From assembly GCF_002101735.1 (NCBI RefSeq), contig NZ_LQPE01000127.1:1-64000 (forward strand): a stretch of 64,000 nt of DNA, given 5' to 3'. Shown in pieces: positions 1 through 8,275 of the stretch. The notes under the pieces are model-generated. The model was given only the letters and a program-made list of their open reading frames with translations, was not told where the DNA came from and did no database searches. Position 1 is the stretch's first letter, and every line of letters begins with the position of its first letter. The translations under genes and the position numbers were made by a program. The DNA comes from Mycobacterium kyorinense (GTDB lineage Bacteria; Actinomycetota; Actinomycetes; Mycobacteriales; Mycobacteriaceae).

Positions 1-1
1 G

Positions 2-79
2 TATTGTCCCAGTTCAGGAGGCATTTTCGTGGTTCCCACGCCGATCACCAACGACCGACCGTCCACGGATTCAGGCTAA
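2..79 (+). other. Unidentified open tail of a possible plus-strand gene entering from the left edge
   Basis: One plus-strand frame is open from the window edge to a TAA at 77-79, giving 25 codons ending in ...NDRPSTDSG. The stop lies exactly where the opposite-strand cheR loses its family similarity (about base 78-81). This could be the last codons of a gene or mobile element that joined the chromosome here, or it could be chance. I do not recognise the peptide, and 25 codons are too few to prove coding. Confidence 0.2.
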
Positions 80-524
80 GAGCGTCCTCGTCGACATCGG
101 TCGCGTAGATCTTGACCCGTTGCCGGAAGTTGTCCGGATCGAGGCTCTCGGCCAGCAGCATGGCCAGCGTGTAGGCCTCCTGACCGGAGGCGCAGCCGGC
201 ACTCCAGACCCGGATCGGGTCCTCGGGGCTGCGCTCGGCGAGCATTCGCGGGATGACGTCGGTTGCGATGTATTCCCACGCGTCCGGGTCGCGAAAAAAA
301 GCGGTGACGTTGATCAGGATCGTGTTGAACAGTGCCGAAAACTCGTCGGAACTGGCCTGCAACAAGTCGAGATATTGGTCGAACGTCTCGTAGCCGGCTT
401 GAGCCATCCGGTGACGTACCCGCCGCATCAGCGTGGTGCGTTTGTAACCGGTGAAATCGAACCCCCGGGAATCCCGCATGTAGCGCAGCAGGGCCTCGAA
501 CGATTCGTCGGTCTTCGTGTCCAT
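45..524 (-). pseudogene. cheR: CheR-type protein-glutamate methyltransferase, C-terminally truncated
   Basis: The first ~148 residues look like CheR, which uses S-adenosylmethionine to methylate glutamates of chemoreceptors. An N-terminal helical domain is followed by the SAM-binding segment with core SAGCASGQE (about residues 108-116) and IYATDVDEDAL. Normal CheR is about 270-290 residues. Here the family pattern stops at DEDAL (bases 78-83), ten unrelated residues follow, and translation ends at 45. No other frame restores the missing half, so this looks like a rearrangement or insertion junction rather than a simple frameshift. The start ATG is at 522-524, 60 bases downstream of the STAS/ATPase gene on the same strand. 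The remnant is unlikely to be an active methyltransferase. Confidence 0.6.
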
Positions 525-584
525 CTCGTCCCGTCCGCCGACAATGTGTCGCGAAGTTGAACACTACTCGCGGCTAGAGCCTGG

Positions 585-1343
585 CTAGAGCAGGTTTTCC
601 GGTCCTACGACCGCCCACACCGTCTTTCCCGACGGGGTCGGCGTGCTGCCCCAGGCGCGGCACAGCGCGGAGACGATCGCCAACCCGGACACCCGGTGCG
701 GGCCGTGTGATGCGTCCTCGTGGCGGCTGGCCGGCGTACCGCTGCAATCCTGTACCGATACGGTGACCGTCGACTCGTCGGATTCGAGTATCAGCACCGG
801 AGCACTGATGGTGTGCTGCAGCACGTTTTCGACGAAGACGTTGACGACCACGGTGGCCACCGAAATGAGCTCTTCCTGTGACCAGGCGGCAAAATACTCG
901 GCAACCAGCTCGCGGGCGCGGCGCAAGCTCGCGAGCGAGGCCGGCAGTTCAACCCGCGCCCGCTGCCGGACGACCAGCCCCTCTCCGGCGAGAGCGTTCA
1001 GCGCGGCTTCGGCGCTCGCATGCAGGGCGACATAGCGCGTCACACCGGTGTGTGCGATGGCAGCCCGGCGGCCGGCGTGGGAGCAGACCAGGACAATCGG
1101 AACGTCGGGCCAGGTGCTCACATGCCAGCGCGCGCTGGTGAAAACCGACCACGCCGACGAGGCCGGTACATCCAGTGCGTCGACGTCGACCAGAACCGCG
1201 CGCGGTTCGTCGAGCGCCGCCTTGATGACGGCGTCGCGCAGTTTCAGGTAGCTCCTGCTGTCGAGGACACCCTCGATGGTGAGCAGACACACGGTTCCCG
1301 CGGTGTGCTCGGAAACCGTCAGCTCGCTGGCGTTGCTAGCCAT
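585..1343 (-). CDS. STAS domain fused to a GHKL-type ATPase domain (partner-switch regulator)
   Basis: This 252-residue protein starts with MASNASELTV. The first ~110 residues resemble a STAS (anti-anti-sigma-like) fold, with LTIEGVLDS and AVLVDVDAL. The C-terminal half resembles a HATPase_c anti-sigma kinase: VVVNVFVENVLQHT is an N-box-like segment and SVQDCSG a G1-like segment. Such proteins usually act in partner switching, where phosphorylation decides whether a sigma factor or another target is released. The ATG at 1341-1343 overlaps the cheB stop by eight bases, so the two are translationally coupled. Having both partner types in one chain is unusual. The output target is not visible in the window. 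Confidence 0.75.
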   Translation of the reverse strand: MASNASELTVSEHTAGTVCLLTIEGVLDSRSYLKLRDAVIKAALDEPRAVLVDVDALDVPASSAWSVFTSARWHVSTWPDVPIVLVCSHAGRRAAIAHTGVTRYVALHASAEAALNALAGEGLVVRQRARVELPASLASLRRARELVAEYFAAWSQEELISVATVVVNVFVENVLQHTISAPVLILESDESTVTVSVQDCSGTPASRHEDASHGPHRVSGLAIVSALCRAWGSTPTPSGKTVWAVVGPENLL

Positions 1344-2355
1344 CGCGTTCCAGGTGCTTGCCGTACGCCTCGGACAGCCGGCTGCCGAGTATCGACATCG
1401 CATGTTCGGCTTCCAGTGCGATTGCCTCATACCGTTCGCTCAACATCCCGGGGTTGACCTGCTCGGCCAACCGGCGGGACAGCTTGGCCTTCTCTTGCAG
1501 GCTGCGCATCGCAACCCACATCGCGGTCTCGATCTCCTCGTCGCGCGCGCGCAACAACGCGTCGGCCGTCCAGGCATGACCCACGTGGCAGCGGTAGCTG
1601 CCCTCGCTGACCGCGATCAGCGAGCCGTTGCAGTCCGGGCAGGTGTATCCGGAGGGTGATCCCAGCGCCTCGGTGTCGAATTCGGTCGAGAATCGCCCGA
1701 CCATCGCGATTCGGTTTTCCAGCTCCATGCGGGCGTCGGGTTCCATCTCACGTTCCTCGAATTCTCGATCGGCCAACTGCTTGAGCAGCCCGCCTACTTC
1801 GACTGCCGCCAGTTCGTGGTCGATGACGCCGGCGTGGATGGCGTTGGTCGGCATGGCGGCGAACAGTGCATCCCCTGGCGACTGGGCGATCGTCGTCCCG
1901 CCGCGCGACTGAATCGCCGCGCACCCCAATGTGCCGTCGTCGAGGACACCGGACAGCAGGACGCCGACCGCACGCTGGCCGTACGCCAGCGCCGTCGAGC
2001 GAAACAAGGCATTGATCGCGGGGCGGTGGCCGTTCTCAGTTGGCCCTTCGGACAACGCAATTCGATTACCGTCCACCAGCAGGTGGCGGTTGGGAACGGC
2101 GACCTGAATGGTGCCGGACATCAACGGTGCGCCATCGACGGCTTGAGCCGCCGGCAGCGGCCCGTTGCGGTCGAGGATGCGGGCCAACACGCTCGGCGCG
2201 CCCGCCGGCATGTGCAGCGCGACGAGGACCGCATAGGGCAGGTCGGGTGGCAGCCCGGCAGCGAAGTGGGTAAGCGCCTCCACGCCACCGGCCGAACCCC
2301 CGACCGCGACCACGTTGAGCGTGCTGTTTTCGCCTGGCATTACGCTCGCCACCAT
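1336..2355 (-). CDS. cheB: CheB-type methylesterase without receiver domain
   Basis: This 339-residue protein begins directly with the CheB methylesterase/deamidase domain. The catalytic triad is visible: Ser21 in VGGSAGG, His48 in VALHMP, and Asp140 in SGVLDDG. There is no N-terminal receiver domain, so phosphorylation control through a classical CheA is not built in. The C-terminal part has a CPDCNG...CHVGHAW cluster that could bind zinc, followed by helices. Standalone CheB/CheR proteins occur in mycobacteria even though the genus is non-flagellated, so the role is probably sensory signalling rather than swimming. It is followed without a gap by the STAS/ATPase gene and then cheR. An internal ATG at 2338-2340 is an alternative start. 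Confidence 0.8.
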   Translation of the reverse strand: MVASVMPGENSTLNVVAVGGSAGGVEALTHFAAGLPPDLPYAVLVALHMPAGAPSVLARILDRNGPLPAAQAVDGAPLMSGTIQVAVPNRHLLVDGNRIALSEGPTENGHRPAINALFRSTALAYGQRAVGVLLSGVLDDGTLGCAAIQSRGGTTIAQSPGDALFAAMPTNAIHAGVIDHELAAVEVGGLLKQLADREFEEREMEPDARMELENRIAMVGRFSTEFDTEALGSPSGYTCPDCNGSLIAVSEGSYRCHVGHAWTADALLRARDEEIETAMWVAMRSLQEKAKLSRRLAEQVNPGMLSERYEAIALEAEHAMSILGSRLSEAYGKHLERDG

Positions 2356-2445
2356 TCCCGGAGCTACCCACAGGACCGCAGAGACAACCCTGTTTGCGGG
2401 CTATTTGTCCAGATTACGCGCGTCGGCCGGGGCGCTGAGCTGAAT

Positions 2446-3522
2446 TCAGCGCGGCACGGCGAGTTCGTCCGTCACGGCGAACGGCGGCGCGCCGACTCCG
2501 GCGATCGAGTGCGTGTTCTGCGGTGTTTGTTCGGTGATCCGGGCCGGCACGCTGCGCTCACCGACCGCCAGCGTCACGGCGCGCGATTGCTTTAGCACAT
2601 CCATCGGCAGCTGACCGAAAACCATTCCCTGCCAATGGTATTGGCCATCGATCGGATCGAGGTGTCCGGTGAGCCGGACACGCACGGAGTGGTCCGTGTC
2701 GGCGACGGTCAACGTCGCTGCGCCGTCGTAGGCGTCCTCGTACGCACCGGAGGACAGCTCGTATGCCGACGCTCTGGGGCGAAGGCGAGGCCCGCGTAGG
2801 TAGACGCGTTCGTTGAACACCTGTTGGCTGCTGAGACGCACTTCGATGCGCGAGCGGCCGGCCATGAGCCGCAGGCAACCGGCGATGTAGCGCGCGGTGT
2901 CCGGTCCGTTGACCAGGAAATAGTTGGGAAAGCCATGGATCGCGACGCCCAGGTAGGGCTCGGCGCCGTCGCGCCAGGCCTGCTGAATGGTGAGGCCGCG
3001 GGCACCGACCAAAGTGTCGTCCGGCAGACGATCGCGGAGCGCCAGCCCGGTGCCGTAGACAATGGCGTCGGCGTGGTGGTGGACCCCGTCCCGAGTGCGG
3101 ATGCCCGATGCCGTGAGCGCGTCGATGGGCGACGTCACCACATCGGCCCAGGTGTGCCGCCGCCAGCGACTGATGGTGGGGACGAACCGCCGCGGCGGGT
3201 GGGGGAACACCGTCACCGACGCCGCGGCGGACAGTCGCCCGATGTACCGGCCGGCGGCCGCGTCGCCCCCGATCACCGCGACACGCTTGCAGGCCGGTTC
3301 GAAATCGGGATCGGGTGCCGCTGCGGGGAACGCGGCATCACGAAAGTCGTTGCGGCCCGGAAGGTTCGGTATCCAAGGGACGAACGGCGAGGCTGCGCCG
3401 ATGACGACCCGGCTGCGGCAGGTTTCGCCGCCGCTGGTGGTCAGCGTCCAGGTGTCGCTGTCGTCGTCGAACACCGAACTGACCACGTCGCCGTCGGCGA
3501 CCGTGAAGACGTCGTGAATCAC
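2446..3522 (-). CDS. Flavin-monooxygenase-like protein lacking the N-terminal FAD domain, with DUF4873-type C-terminus
   Basis: The GTG at 3520-3522 overlaps the TGA of the upstream diiron oxygenase gene by four bases (GTGA), giving 358 residues. The frame is open further upstream, but that part only shadows the neighbour. The protein contains the middle of a group-B flavoprotein monooxygenase: VVIGAASPFVPWIPNLPG, a second nucleotide-binding-like VAVIGGDAAAG near residue 82, and DAIVYGTGL. The last ~100 residues look like DUF4873. The first Rossmann motif (GxGxxG) that binds FAD is absent, so it may not be a free-standing monooxygenase. It may work with the AurF-like partner. A probable monooxygenase of similar size (Rv0943c) lies in this region in M. 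tuberculosis, from memory. Confidence 0.65.
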   Translation of the reverse strand: MIHDVFTVADGDVVSSVFDDDSDTWTLTTSGGETCRSRVVIGAASPFVPWIPNLPGRNDFRDAAFPAAAPDPDFEPACKRVAVIGGDAAAGRYIGRLSAAASVTVFPHPPRRFVPTISRWRRHTWADVVTSPIDALTASGIRTRDGVHHHADAIVYGTGLALRDRLPDDTLVGARGLTIQQAWRDGAEPYLGVAIHGFPNYFLVNGPDTARYIAGCLRLMAGRSRIEVRLSSQQVFNERVYLRGPRLRPRASAYELSSGAYEDAYDGAATLTVADTDHSVRVRLTGHLDPIDGQYHWQGMVFGQLPMDVLKQSRAVTLAVGERSVPARITEQTPQNTHSIAGVGAPPFAVTDELAVPR

Positions 3523-4412
3523 AGGAACCTGGTGCGCGCCCAGCCTCGGCGCGCGATCGGACCCATCAGACCCACTTCGGTCAAAAACGCCGCGAGCGGG
3601 GCGAAACCGGCCACCTGGACGTCGTGCCGGTGTGGGCTGGTTAACGCGAAGCGCCGTGCCCGGCGGGGATCCAGGCCGGCCCGTGCATAGGGAATCGGGT
3701 TGGTGAACAGGTAGCGGAAGAACCACCCGCCCAACCCGTTGATGTTCGCGACGAACCACCGCTCCAGCCGCCGCATCTCGGGCACCCGCTTGCGCAGGCC
3801 ATCGCGGGCGAACTGGATGTGCCGGGCTTCCTCGGTGACGTGAATTCGCATCAGCCGCTGGATGATCGGCTGTAGTTCGGGGTCGTCCATCATCTGGCGC
3901 TGCAGCGAGTCGAAGATCTCCTCACCGATCAGCGCGGCCACCCACAGCACCGAACCCTGGAAGAAGAACGGCAGAGCGTTGATGATCATCCGCTGGTACA
4001 GCCGTGGCCGCACCGGCTTGGCGCCGACCCGCTCGATGGCCTTGCCGAACATCACCATGTGCCGGGTTTCGTCGCCGAGTTCGGTCAGCGCGTAGTGCGA
4101 CGAGCGGCTGGTGGGGTCCTTGTGCATGAGTTTGCGCAGCAGCGCCTGGTTGAGGATGTTCTCGAACCAGATGCCGGCCGACAGCGTGTTCACCAGTTCC
4201 TGGCGGGACAGCTCGATCTGCTGGGCGCGGGTCATCTCGTCCCACATGGGCGTGCCGTACAGCGACACGGTTTTGGGCGGAAGAAAGAACTTGTTCGGAT
4301 CAAGCGGCGCGTCCCAGTCGATGTCGACGACGGGCGCATACGACTTCTTCACCGAGCCCTTCAACAGACGCTCGGAGAACTCCTCGCGCCCGGCCTTTAC
4401 CGGAGTGGTCAT
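3519..4412 (-). CDS. AurF-type diiron oxygenase
   Basis: This 297-residue protein belongs to the AurF/p-aminobenzoate N-oxygenase family of carboxylate-bridged diiron enzymes. Likely metal ligands are ELGDETRHMVMFG (about residue 114), GEEIFDSLQ, and TEEARHIQFAR (an ExxH motif near residue 195). Families of this kind oxidise amines or hydrocarbon substrates using O2. The mycobacterial substrate is unknown. The last codons overlap the start of the monooxygenase-like gene, so both are made from one message. A 13-bp palindrome 40-52 bases upstream of the ATG is a plausible operator. Confidence 0.75.
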   Translation of the reverse strand: MTTPVKAGREEFSERLLKGSVKKSYAPVVDIDWDAPLDPNKFFLPPKTVSLYGTPMWDEMTRAQQIELSRQELVNTLSAGIWFENILNQALLRKLMHKDPTSRSSHYALTELGDETRHMVMFGKAIERVGAKPVRPRLYQRMIINALPFFFQGSVLWVAALIGEEIFDSLQRQMMDDPELQPIIQRLMRIHVTEEARHIQFARDGLRKRVPEMRRLERWFVANINGLGGWFFRYLFTNPIPYARAGLDPRRARRFALTSPHRHDVQVAGFAPLAAFLTEVGLMGPIARRGWARTRFL

Positions 4413-4451
4413 CGTTGACGTCCCTTCTCGCGCAGAGATGCCAATACCTAC

Positions 4452-4464
4452 GGTACCGGGTACC
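4452..4464. promoter_or_regulatory. Perfect 13-bp palindrome upstream of the diiron oxygenase gene
   Basis: GGTACC-G-GGTACC lies between the ctaD stop (4465) and the diiron oxygenase start (4412). The size, symmetry and distance to the start suggest a TetR-type operator. No regulator gene is adjacent. Confidence 0.35.
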
Positions 4465-6174
4465 TCAGGTCTCGTCTATAGATGACGACGGCTGGCGTCG
4501 GCCCAGATGCGCTTCGGCTTTCACCCGTCCGCGCATGTGGGGATAGTGCAGCTCGAAGGCGGGGCGGTTGGAGCGGATGCGGGGGAGTTCGGTGAAGTTG
4601 TGCCGCGGCGGCGGGCAACTGGTCGCCCACTCCAGCGAGTTGCCGTACCCCCACGGATCGTCGACAGTGACCGGCTCGCCATAGCGGTAGCTGCGGAAGA
4701 CGTTCCACAGGAACGGAACCATCGAGGTGGCCAGGATGAACGCGCCGATCGTCGAGACGACGTTCAGGGGTTGGAAGCCGTCGGTCGGCAGATAATCGGC
4801 GTAGCGGCGCGGCATGCCCTGGTCGCCGAGCCAGTGCTGCACCAGAAACGTGGTGTGAAACCCGATGAGCGTCAACCAGAAATGCAGCTTGCCCAGCCGC
4901 TCGTCGAGCAGCCGGCCCGTCATCTTTGGGAACCACAGATAAATGCCGGCGAATGTCGAGAACACGATGGTGCCGAAAAGCACGTAGTGGAAATGCGCGA
5001 CCACGAAGTAGCTGTCGTGGATGTGGAAGTCCAGCGGCGGACTGGCCAGCAGTATGCCCGTCAGGCCGCCCAGCAGAAAGGTGACCAGAAAGCCGATCGC
5101 GAACAACATCGGCGTCTCAAACGTCAACTGGCCCTTCCACATTGTGCCGGCCCAGTTGAAGAACTTGATGCCGGTGGGCACCGCGATCAGATAGGTCATG
5201 AACGAAAAGAACGGCAGCAGAACGGCTCCCGTCGCGAACATGTGATGCGCCCACACCGAGGCGGAGAGCACGGTGATGGCCCACGTCGAGTAGACCAGCG
5301 TGGTGTAGCCGAAGACCGGCTTGCGGGAAAAGATCGGCAATATCTCGGTGACGATGCCGAAGAACGGCAGCGCCACGATGTAGACCTCGGGATGGCCGAA
5401 GAACCAGAACAGGTGCTGCCACAGGATCGGGCCGCCGTTGGCGGAGTCGTAGATGTGGGCGCCCAGGTGGCGGTCGGCGGCCAGCCCGAACAACGCGGCG
5501 GTCAGGATCGGGAACGCCAGGAAGATCAGGACACTGGTGGCCAGGACGTTCCAGGTGAAGATCGGCAACCGGAACATCGTCATGCCCGGGGCGCGCATGC
5601 ACACCACGGTGGTGGTCATGTTGACCGCACCGAGGATGGTGCCGAGCCCGGACACGATCAGTCCCATGATCCACAGGTCGGCGCCGGGGCCGGGGGAGCG
5701 AATGGCGTCCGACAGCGGGGTGTAACCCGTCCAGCCGAAGTCGGCGGCCCCGCCCGGGGTGATGAAACCGGCCAGCACGACGAGCCCGCCGAACAGGAAC
5801 AGCCAGTAGGAGAAGGCATTCAGCCGCGGGAATGCCACATCAGGTGCGCCGATCTGCAGCGGCAGCGCGACGTTGGCGAAGCCGAACACGACCGGGGTGG
5901 CATACAGCAGCAGCATGATCGTGCCGTGGATGGTGAACAGCTGGTTGTATTGCTCGTTGGTCAAAAATTGCAGCCCTGGCGCGGCCAGCTCGCCGCGCAT
6001 CAGCATGGCCATCAGGCCGGCCATCAAGAAGAAGGCGAACGCGGTCACCAGGTACATCTGGCCGATCAGCTTGTGATCGGTGGTGGTGACGAGATTCCAT
6101 ATCACGTCGCCGCGGGATCGGCGGCGTCGCGGGAACGGTCGGTGTGCGACCAGGGACCGCACTTCGGTCACCAT
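4465..6174 (-). CDS. ctaD: Cytochrome c oxidase subunit I (aa3 type), probable second ctaD copy
   Basis: This is a 569-residue, 12-helix membrane protein, the catalytic subunit of the aa3 oxidase that passes electrons from the bcc complex to O2 and pumps protons. Haem and copper ligands are present: FTIHGTIML (low-spin haem a), FGHPEVYI (CuB His and cross-linked Tyr), WAHHMF (CuB pair) and [10 protein letters not shown] (the two haem ligands). ATG 6172-6174 gives the usual length; a TTG at 6229-6231 would extend it but crosses toward cobF. Compared from memory with M. tuberculosis CtaD it is very similar but differs throughout the helices ([24 protein letters not shown]), and it is not next to serB as the main copy is. 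No ctaC, ctaE or ctaF lies nearby, so it would have to share them with the main locus. Confidence 0.9.
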   Translation of the reverse strand: MVTEVRSLVAHRPFPRRRRSRGDVIWNLVTTTDHKLIGQMYLVTAFAFFLMAGLMAMLMRGELAAPGLQFLTNEQYNQLFTIHGTIMLLLYATPVVFGFANVALPLQIGAPDVAFPRLNAFSYWLFLFGGLVVLAGFITPGGAADFGWTGYTPLSDAIRSPGPGADLWIMGLIVSGLGTILGAVNMTTTVVCMRAPGMTMFRLPIFTWNVLATSVLIFLAFPILTAALFGLAADRHLGAHIYDSANGGPILWQHLFWFFGHPEVYIVALPFFGIVTEILPIFSRKPVFGYTTLVYSTWAITVLSASVWAHHMFATGAVLLPFFSFMTYLIAVPTGIKFFNWAGTMWKGQLTFETPMLFAIGFLVTFLLGGLTGILLASPPLDFHIHDSYFVVAHFHYVLFGTIVFSTFAGIYLWFPKMTGRLLDERLGKLHFWLTLIGFHTTFLVQHWLGDQGMPRRYADYLPTDGFQPLNVVSTIGAFILATSMVPFLWNVFRSYRYGEPVTVDDPWGYGNSLEWATSCPPPRHNFTELPRIRSNRPAFELHYPHMRGRVKAEAHLGRRQPSSSIDET

Positions 6175-6230
6175 TTCGACGGGATTACCCGCGACAACTG
6201 GGCCGAAACGGTCATTAGGCTGTGCCCGCA

Positions 6231-6977
6231 ATGAGTAGTCGGCACATCCACGTCATCGGTATCGGCGCCGGAGATCCCGGTTACGTGACCGTGCAGGCGA
6301 TCGAGGCGCTCAACGACACCCAGGTGTTCTTCGCGATGGACAAGGGCGCGCAGAAGAGCGATTTGGTGGCGCTGCGCCGGCACATCTGTGCGCGCTTCAT
6401 CCGCGAGCCGGGCTACCGGTTCGTCGAGCTGCCCGACCCGCCGCGCGCGGCGGACGGCGACTACCGGGCGGCGGTGTCGGACTGGCACGCGGCCCGCGCC
6501 CGGGTGTGGGCGTCGGCGATTGCCGCCGAACTCGGCCCGGGCGGCGTCGGGGCCTTCCTGGCGTGGGGTGACCCGTCGCTCTACGACAGCACCTTGCGCA
6601 TCCTCGACGCCGTCGCCGCCATGGTCGACATCAGCTACGATGTCATCCCCGGCATCACCGCGGTGCAGGCACTGACCGCGAGGCACCGGATTCCGCTCAA
6701 CGACGTCGGCGAACCGGTGCTGATCACCACCGGCCGGCAGCTGCGGGCACACGGACTGTCCGGTTCGGCGGTGGTGATGCTCGACGGCGACTGCTCGTTT
6801 CGCGGCTGCCCGCCCGGCACGCGGATCTGGTGGGGCGCGTACCTCGGCACCGCCGACGAGCTATTGGTGGCGGGCTCGGTCGGCGAGGTGGGGGAGTGGA
6901 TCGCGACGTTGCGCGCCGAGGCCCGCGCCCGACACGGCTGGATCATGGACACCTATTTGTTGCGGGCGGCGGAGTAG
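6231..6977 (+). CDS. cobF: Precorrin-6A synthase (deacetylating)
   Basis: This 248-residue member of the tetrapyrrole methyltransferase family transfers a methyl group from S-adenosylmethionine to C1 of precorrin-5 with release of acetate, in the aerobic cobalamin pathway. Family signatures are [16 protein letters not shown] at the N-terminus, [13 protein letters not shown] near residue 105, and [15 protein letters not shown] near 135. The ATG at 6231 starts the SAM-domain strand directly; a GTG at 6222 would add three residues. It diverges from ctaD with 56 bases between the starts and is followed after nine bases by a small membrane protein gene. No other cob gene is in the window. Confidence 0.88.
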   Translation: MSSRHIHVIGIGAGDPGYVTVQAIEALNDTQVFFAMDKGAQKSDLVALRRHICARFIREPGYRFVELPDPPRAADGDYRAAVSDWHAARARVWASAIAAELGPGGVGAFLAWGDPSLYDSTLRILDAVAAMVDISYDVIPGITAVQALTARHRIPLNDVGEPVLITTGRQLRAHGLSGSAVVMLDGDCSFRGCPPGTRIWWGAYLGTADELLVAGSVGEVGEWIATLRAEARARHGWIMDTYLLRAAE

Positions 6978-6986
6978 GTTTTGGCC

Positions 6987-7382
6987 ATGGCCGCTTTCGT
7001 GGTCCGCGCCGCGCTGACCGGATTCGCGTTGTGGGTGGTCACGCTGTTTGTGCACGGGGTCACCTTCGTCGGCGGGGACACCAGGTTGCAGCGGGCGGGC
7101 ATCATCTTCGTCGTCGCGGTCATCTTCGGGCTGGTCAACGCCTTCATCAAACCGATCGTGCAGATCCTGTCGATTCCGCTGTACATCCTCACGCTCGGGT
7201 TGTTCCACATCGTCGTCAACGCGTTGATGCTCATGATCACCGCCTGGATCACCCGCAACACCACACACTGGGGCCTGCATATCGACCACTTCTGGTGGAC
7301 GGCGATCTGGGCTGCCGTTGTGTTGTCGATCGTGAGCTGGGTGTTGTCGTTGGTGGCGCGCGACGTGCAGCGGCATCGCTGA
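6987..7382 (+). CDS. Small membrane protein of the YvlD/phage-holin-4_2 family
   Basis: This 131-residue protein has four strongly hydrophobic segments (about residues 4-22, 36-54, 58-85 and 103-123) and the family's characteristic GLVNAFIKPIVQILSIPLYILTLG-like central stretch. Members are widespread integral membrane proteins of unknown function; the holin name is historical. The ATG at 6987 is preferred over the in-frame TTG at 6981. It lies between cobF and fpg2 on the same strand with short gaps (9 and 16 bases), probably one transcript. Confidence 0.75.
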   Translation: MAAFVVRAALTGFALWVVTLFVHGVTFVGGDTRLQRAGIIFVVAVIFGLVNAFIKPIVQILSIPLYILTLGLFHIVVNALMLMITAWITRNTTHWGLHIDHFWWTAIWAAVVLSIVSWVLSLVARDVQRHR

Positions 7383-7398
7383 CCGGCAGACTGGATAC

Positions 7399-8262
7399 AT
7401 GCCCGAACTGCCGGAAGTCGAAGCGCTCGCCGACCACCTGCGCCGCCACGCCGTCGGCCTGACGATCGGACGGGTCGACGTCGCCGCATTGTCGGTGCTC
7501 AAGACCTTCGACCCGCCGATCACCGCGCTGCACGGGTCGGCCGTCACCGGCGCCGAGCGCTGGGGCAAATACCTGGGGTTGCAGGCAGGGGAGCTGTTCT
7601 TGATCGCCCACCTGTCGCGGGCCGGCTGGTTGCGCTGGTCCGACACCCTGACCGCCGCGCCGCTGCGGCCCGGCAAGGGGCCGATCGCGCTGCGCGTTCA
7701 CCTGGGTACTCCCGGGCAGGCGCCGGGCTTCGACCTCACCGAGGCCGGTACCCAGAAGCGGCTGGCGGTGTGGCTGGTCGACGACCCTATGAAGGTTCCC
7801 GGCATCGCCGCGCTCGGGCCCGACGCCCTGCAGCTCACCCTCGACGAGTTGGCAGGGCTGCTGGCCGGACAGAGCGGCCGGATCAAGACCGTCATCACCG
7901 ACCAGAAGGTGATCGCCGGGATCGGCAACGCCTACAGCGACGAGATCTTGCATGTCGCGAAGATCTCGCCGTTCGCCACGGCGGGCAAGCTCTCCGACGC
8001 GGCGCTGGCCGCGCTGCACGATGCGATGACGTCGGTGCTCACCGACGCCGTTTCTCGTTCGGTCGGCCAGCAGGCGGCGACGTTGAAGGGCGAGAAGCGT
8101 TCGGGCCTAAGGGTTCACGCCCGCACTGGGTTGCCGTGCCCGGTGTGCGGCGACACCGTGCGTGAGGTGTCGTTTGCCGACAAGTCTTTCCAGTACTGCC
8201 CGACCTGCCAGACCGGCGGCAAGGTGCTGGCCGACCGGCGGATGTCGCGGCTGTTGAAATAG
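7399..8262 (+). CDS. fpg2: Fpg/Nei-family DNA glycosylase (Fpg2, full length)
   Basis: This 287-residue base-excision-repair enzyme removes oxidised bases and cleaves abasic sites. It begins PELPEVEALADHL, so the catalytic Pro2 and Glu3 are present once Met is removed. A lysine sits in the ERWGKYLGL loop, the helix-two-turns-helix includes DQKVIAGIGNAYSDEIL, and the C-terminal zinc finger is CPVC...YCPTC. The finger has DKSFQ where Fpg usually has GRSTF, so the phosphate-binding Arg is a Lys. In M. tuberculosis the syntenic gene (Rv0944) is, as I recall, a short remnant; here the N-terminal catalytic domain is intact. The next gene starts 13 bases downstream. Confidence 0.85.
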   Translation: MPELPEVEALADHLRRHAVGLTIGRVDVAALSVLKTFDPPITALHGSAVTGAERWGKYLGLQAGELFLIAHLSRAGWLRWSDTLTAAPLRPGKGPIALRVHLGTPGQAPGFDLTEAGTQKRLAVWLVDDPMKVPGIAALGPDALQLTLDELAGLLAGQSGRIKTVITDQKVIAGIGNAYSDEILHVAKISPFATAGKLSDAALAALHDAMTSVLTDAVSRSVGQQAATLKGEKRSGLRVHARTGLPCPVCGDTVREVSFADKSFQYCPTCQTGGKVLADRRMSRLLK

Positions 8263-8275
8263 CTATGCTGCCCGG

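Noticed and set aside
4507..6234. A 575-codon open frame antisense to ctaD
   Set aside because: It is a product of high GC and third-position bias. The opposite strand encodes an unmistakable oxidase subunit, and the antisense peptide is a low-complexity Arg/Gly/Glu/Gln mix.
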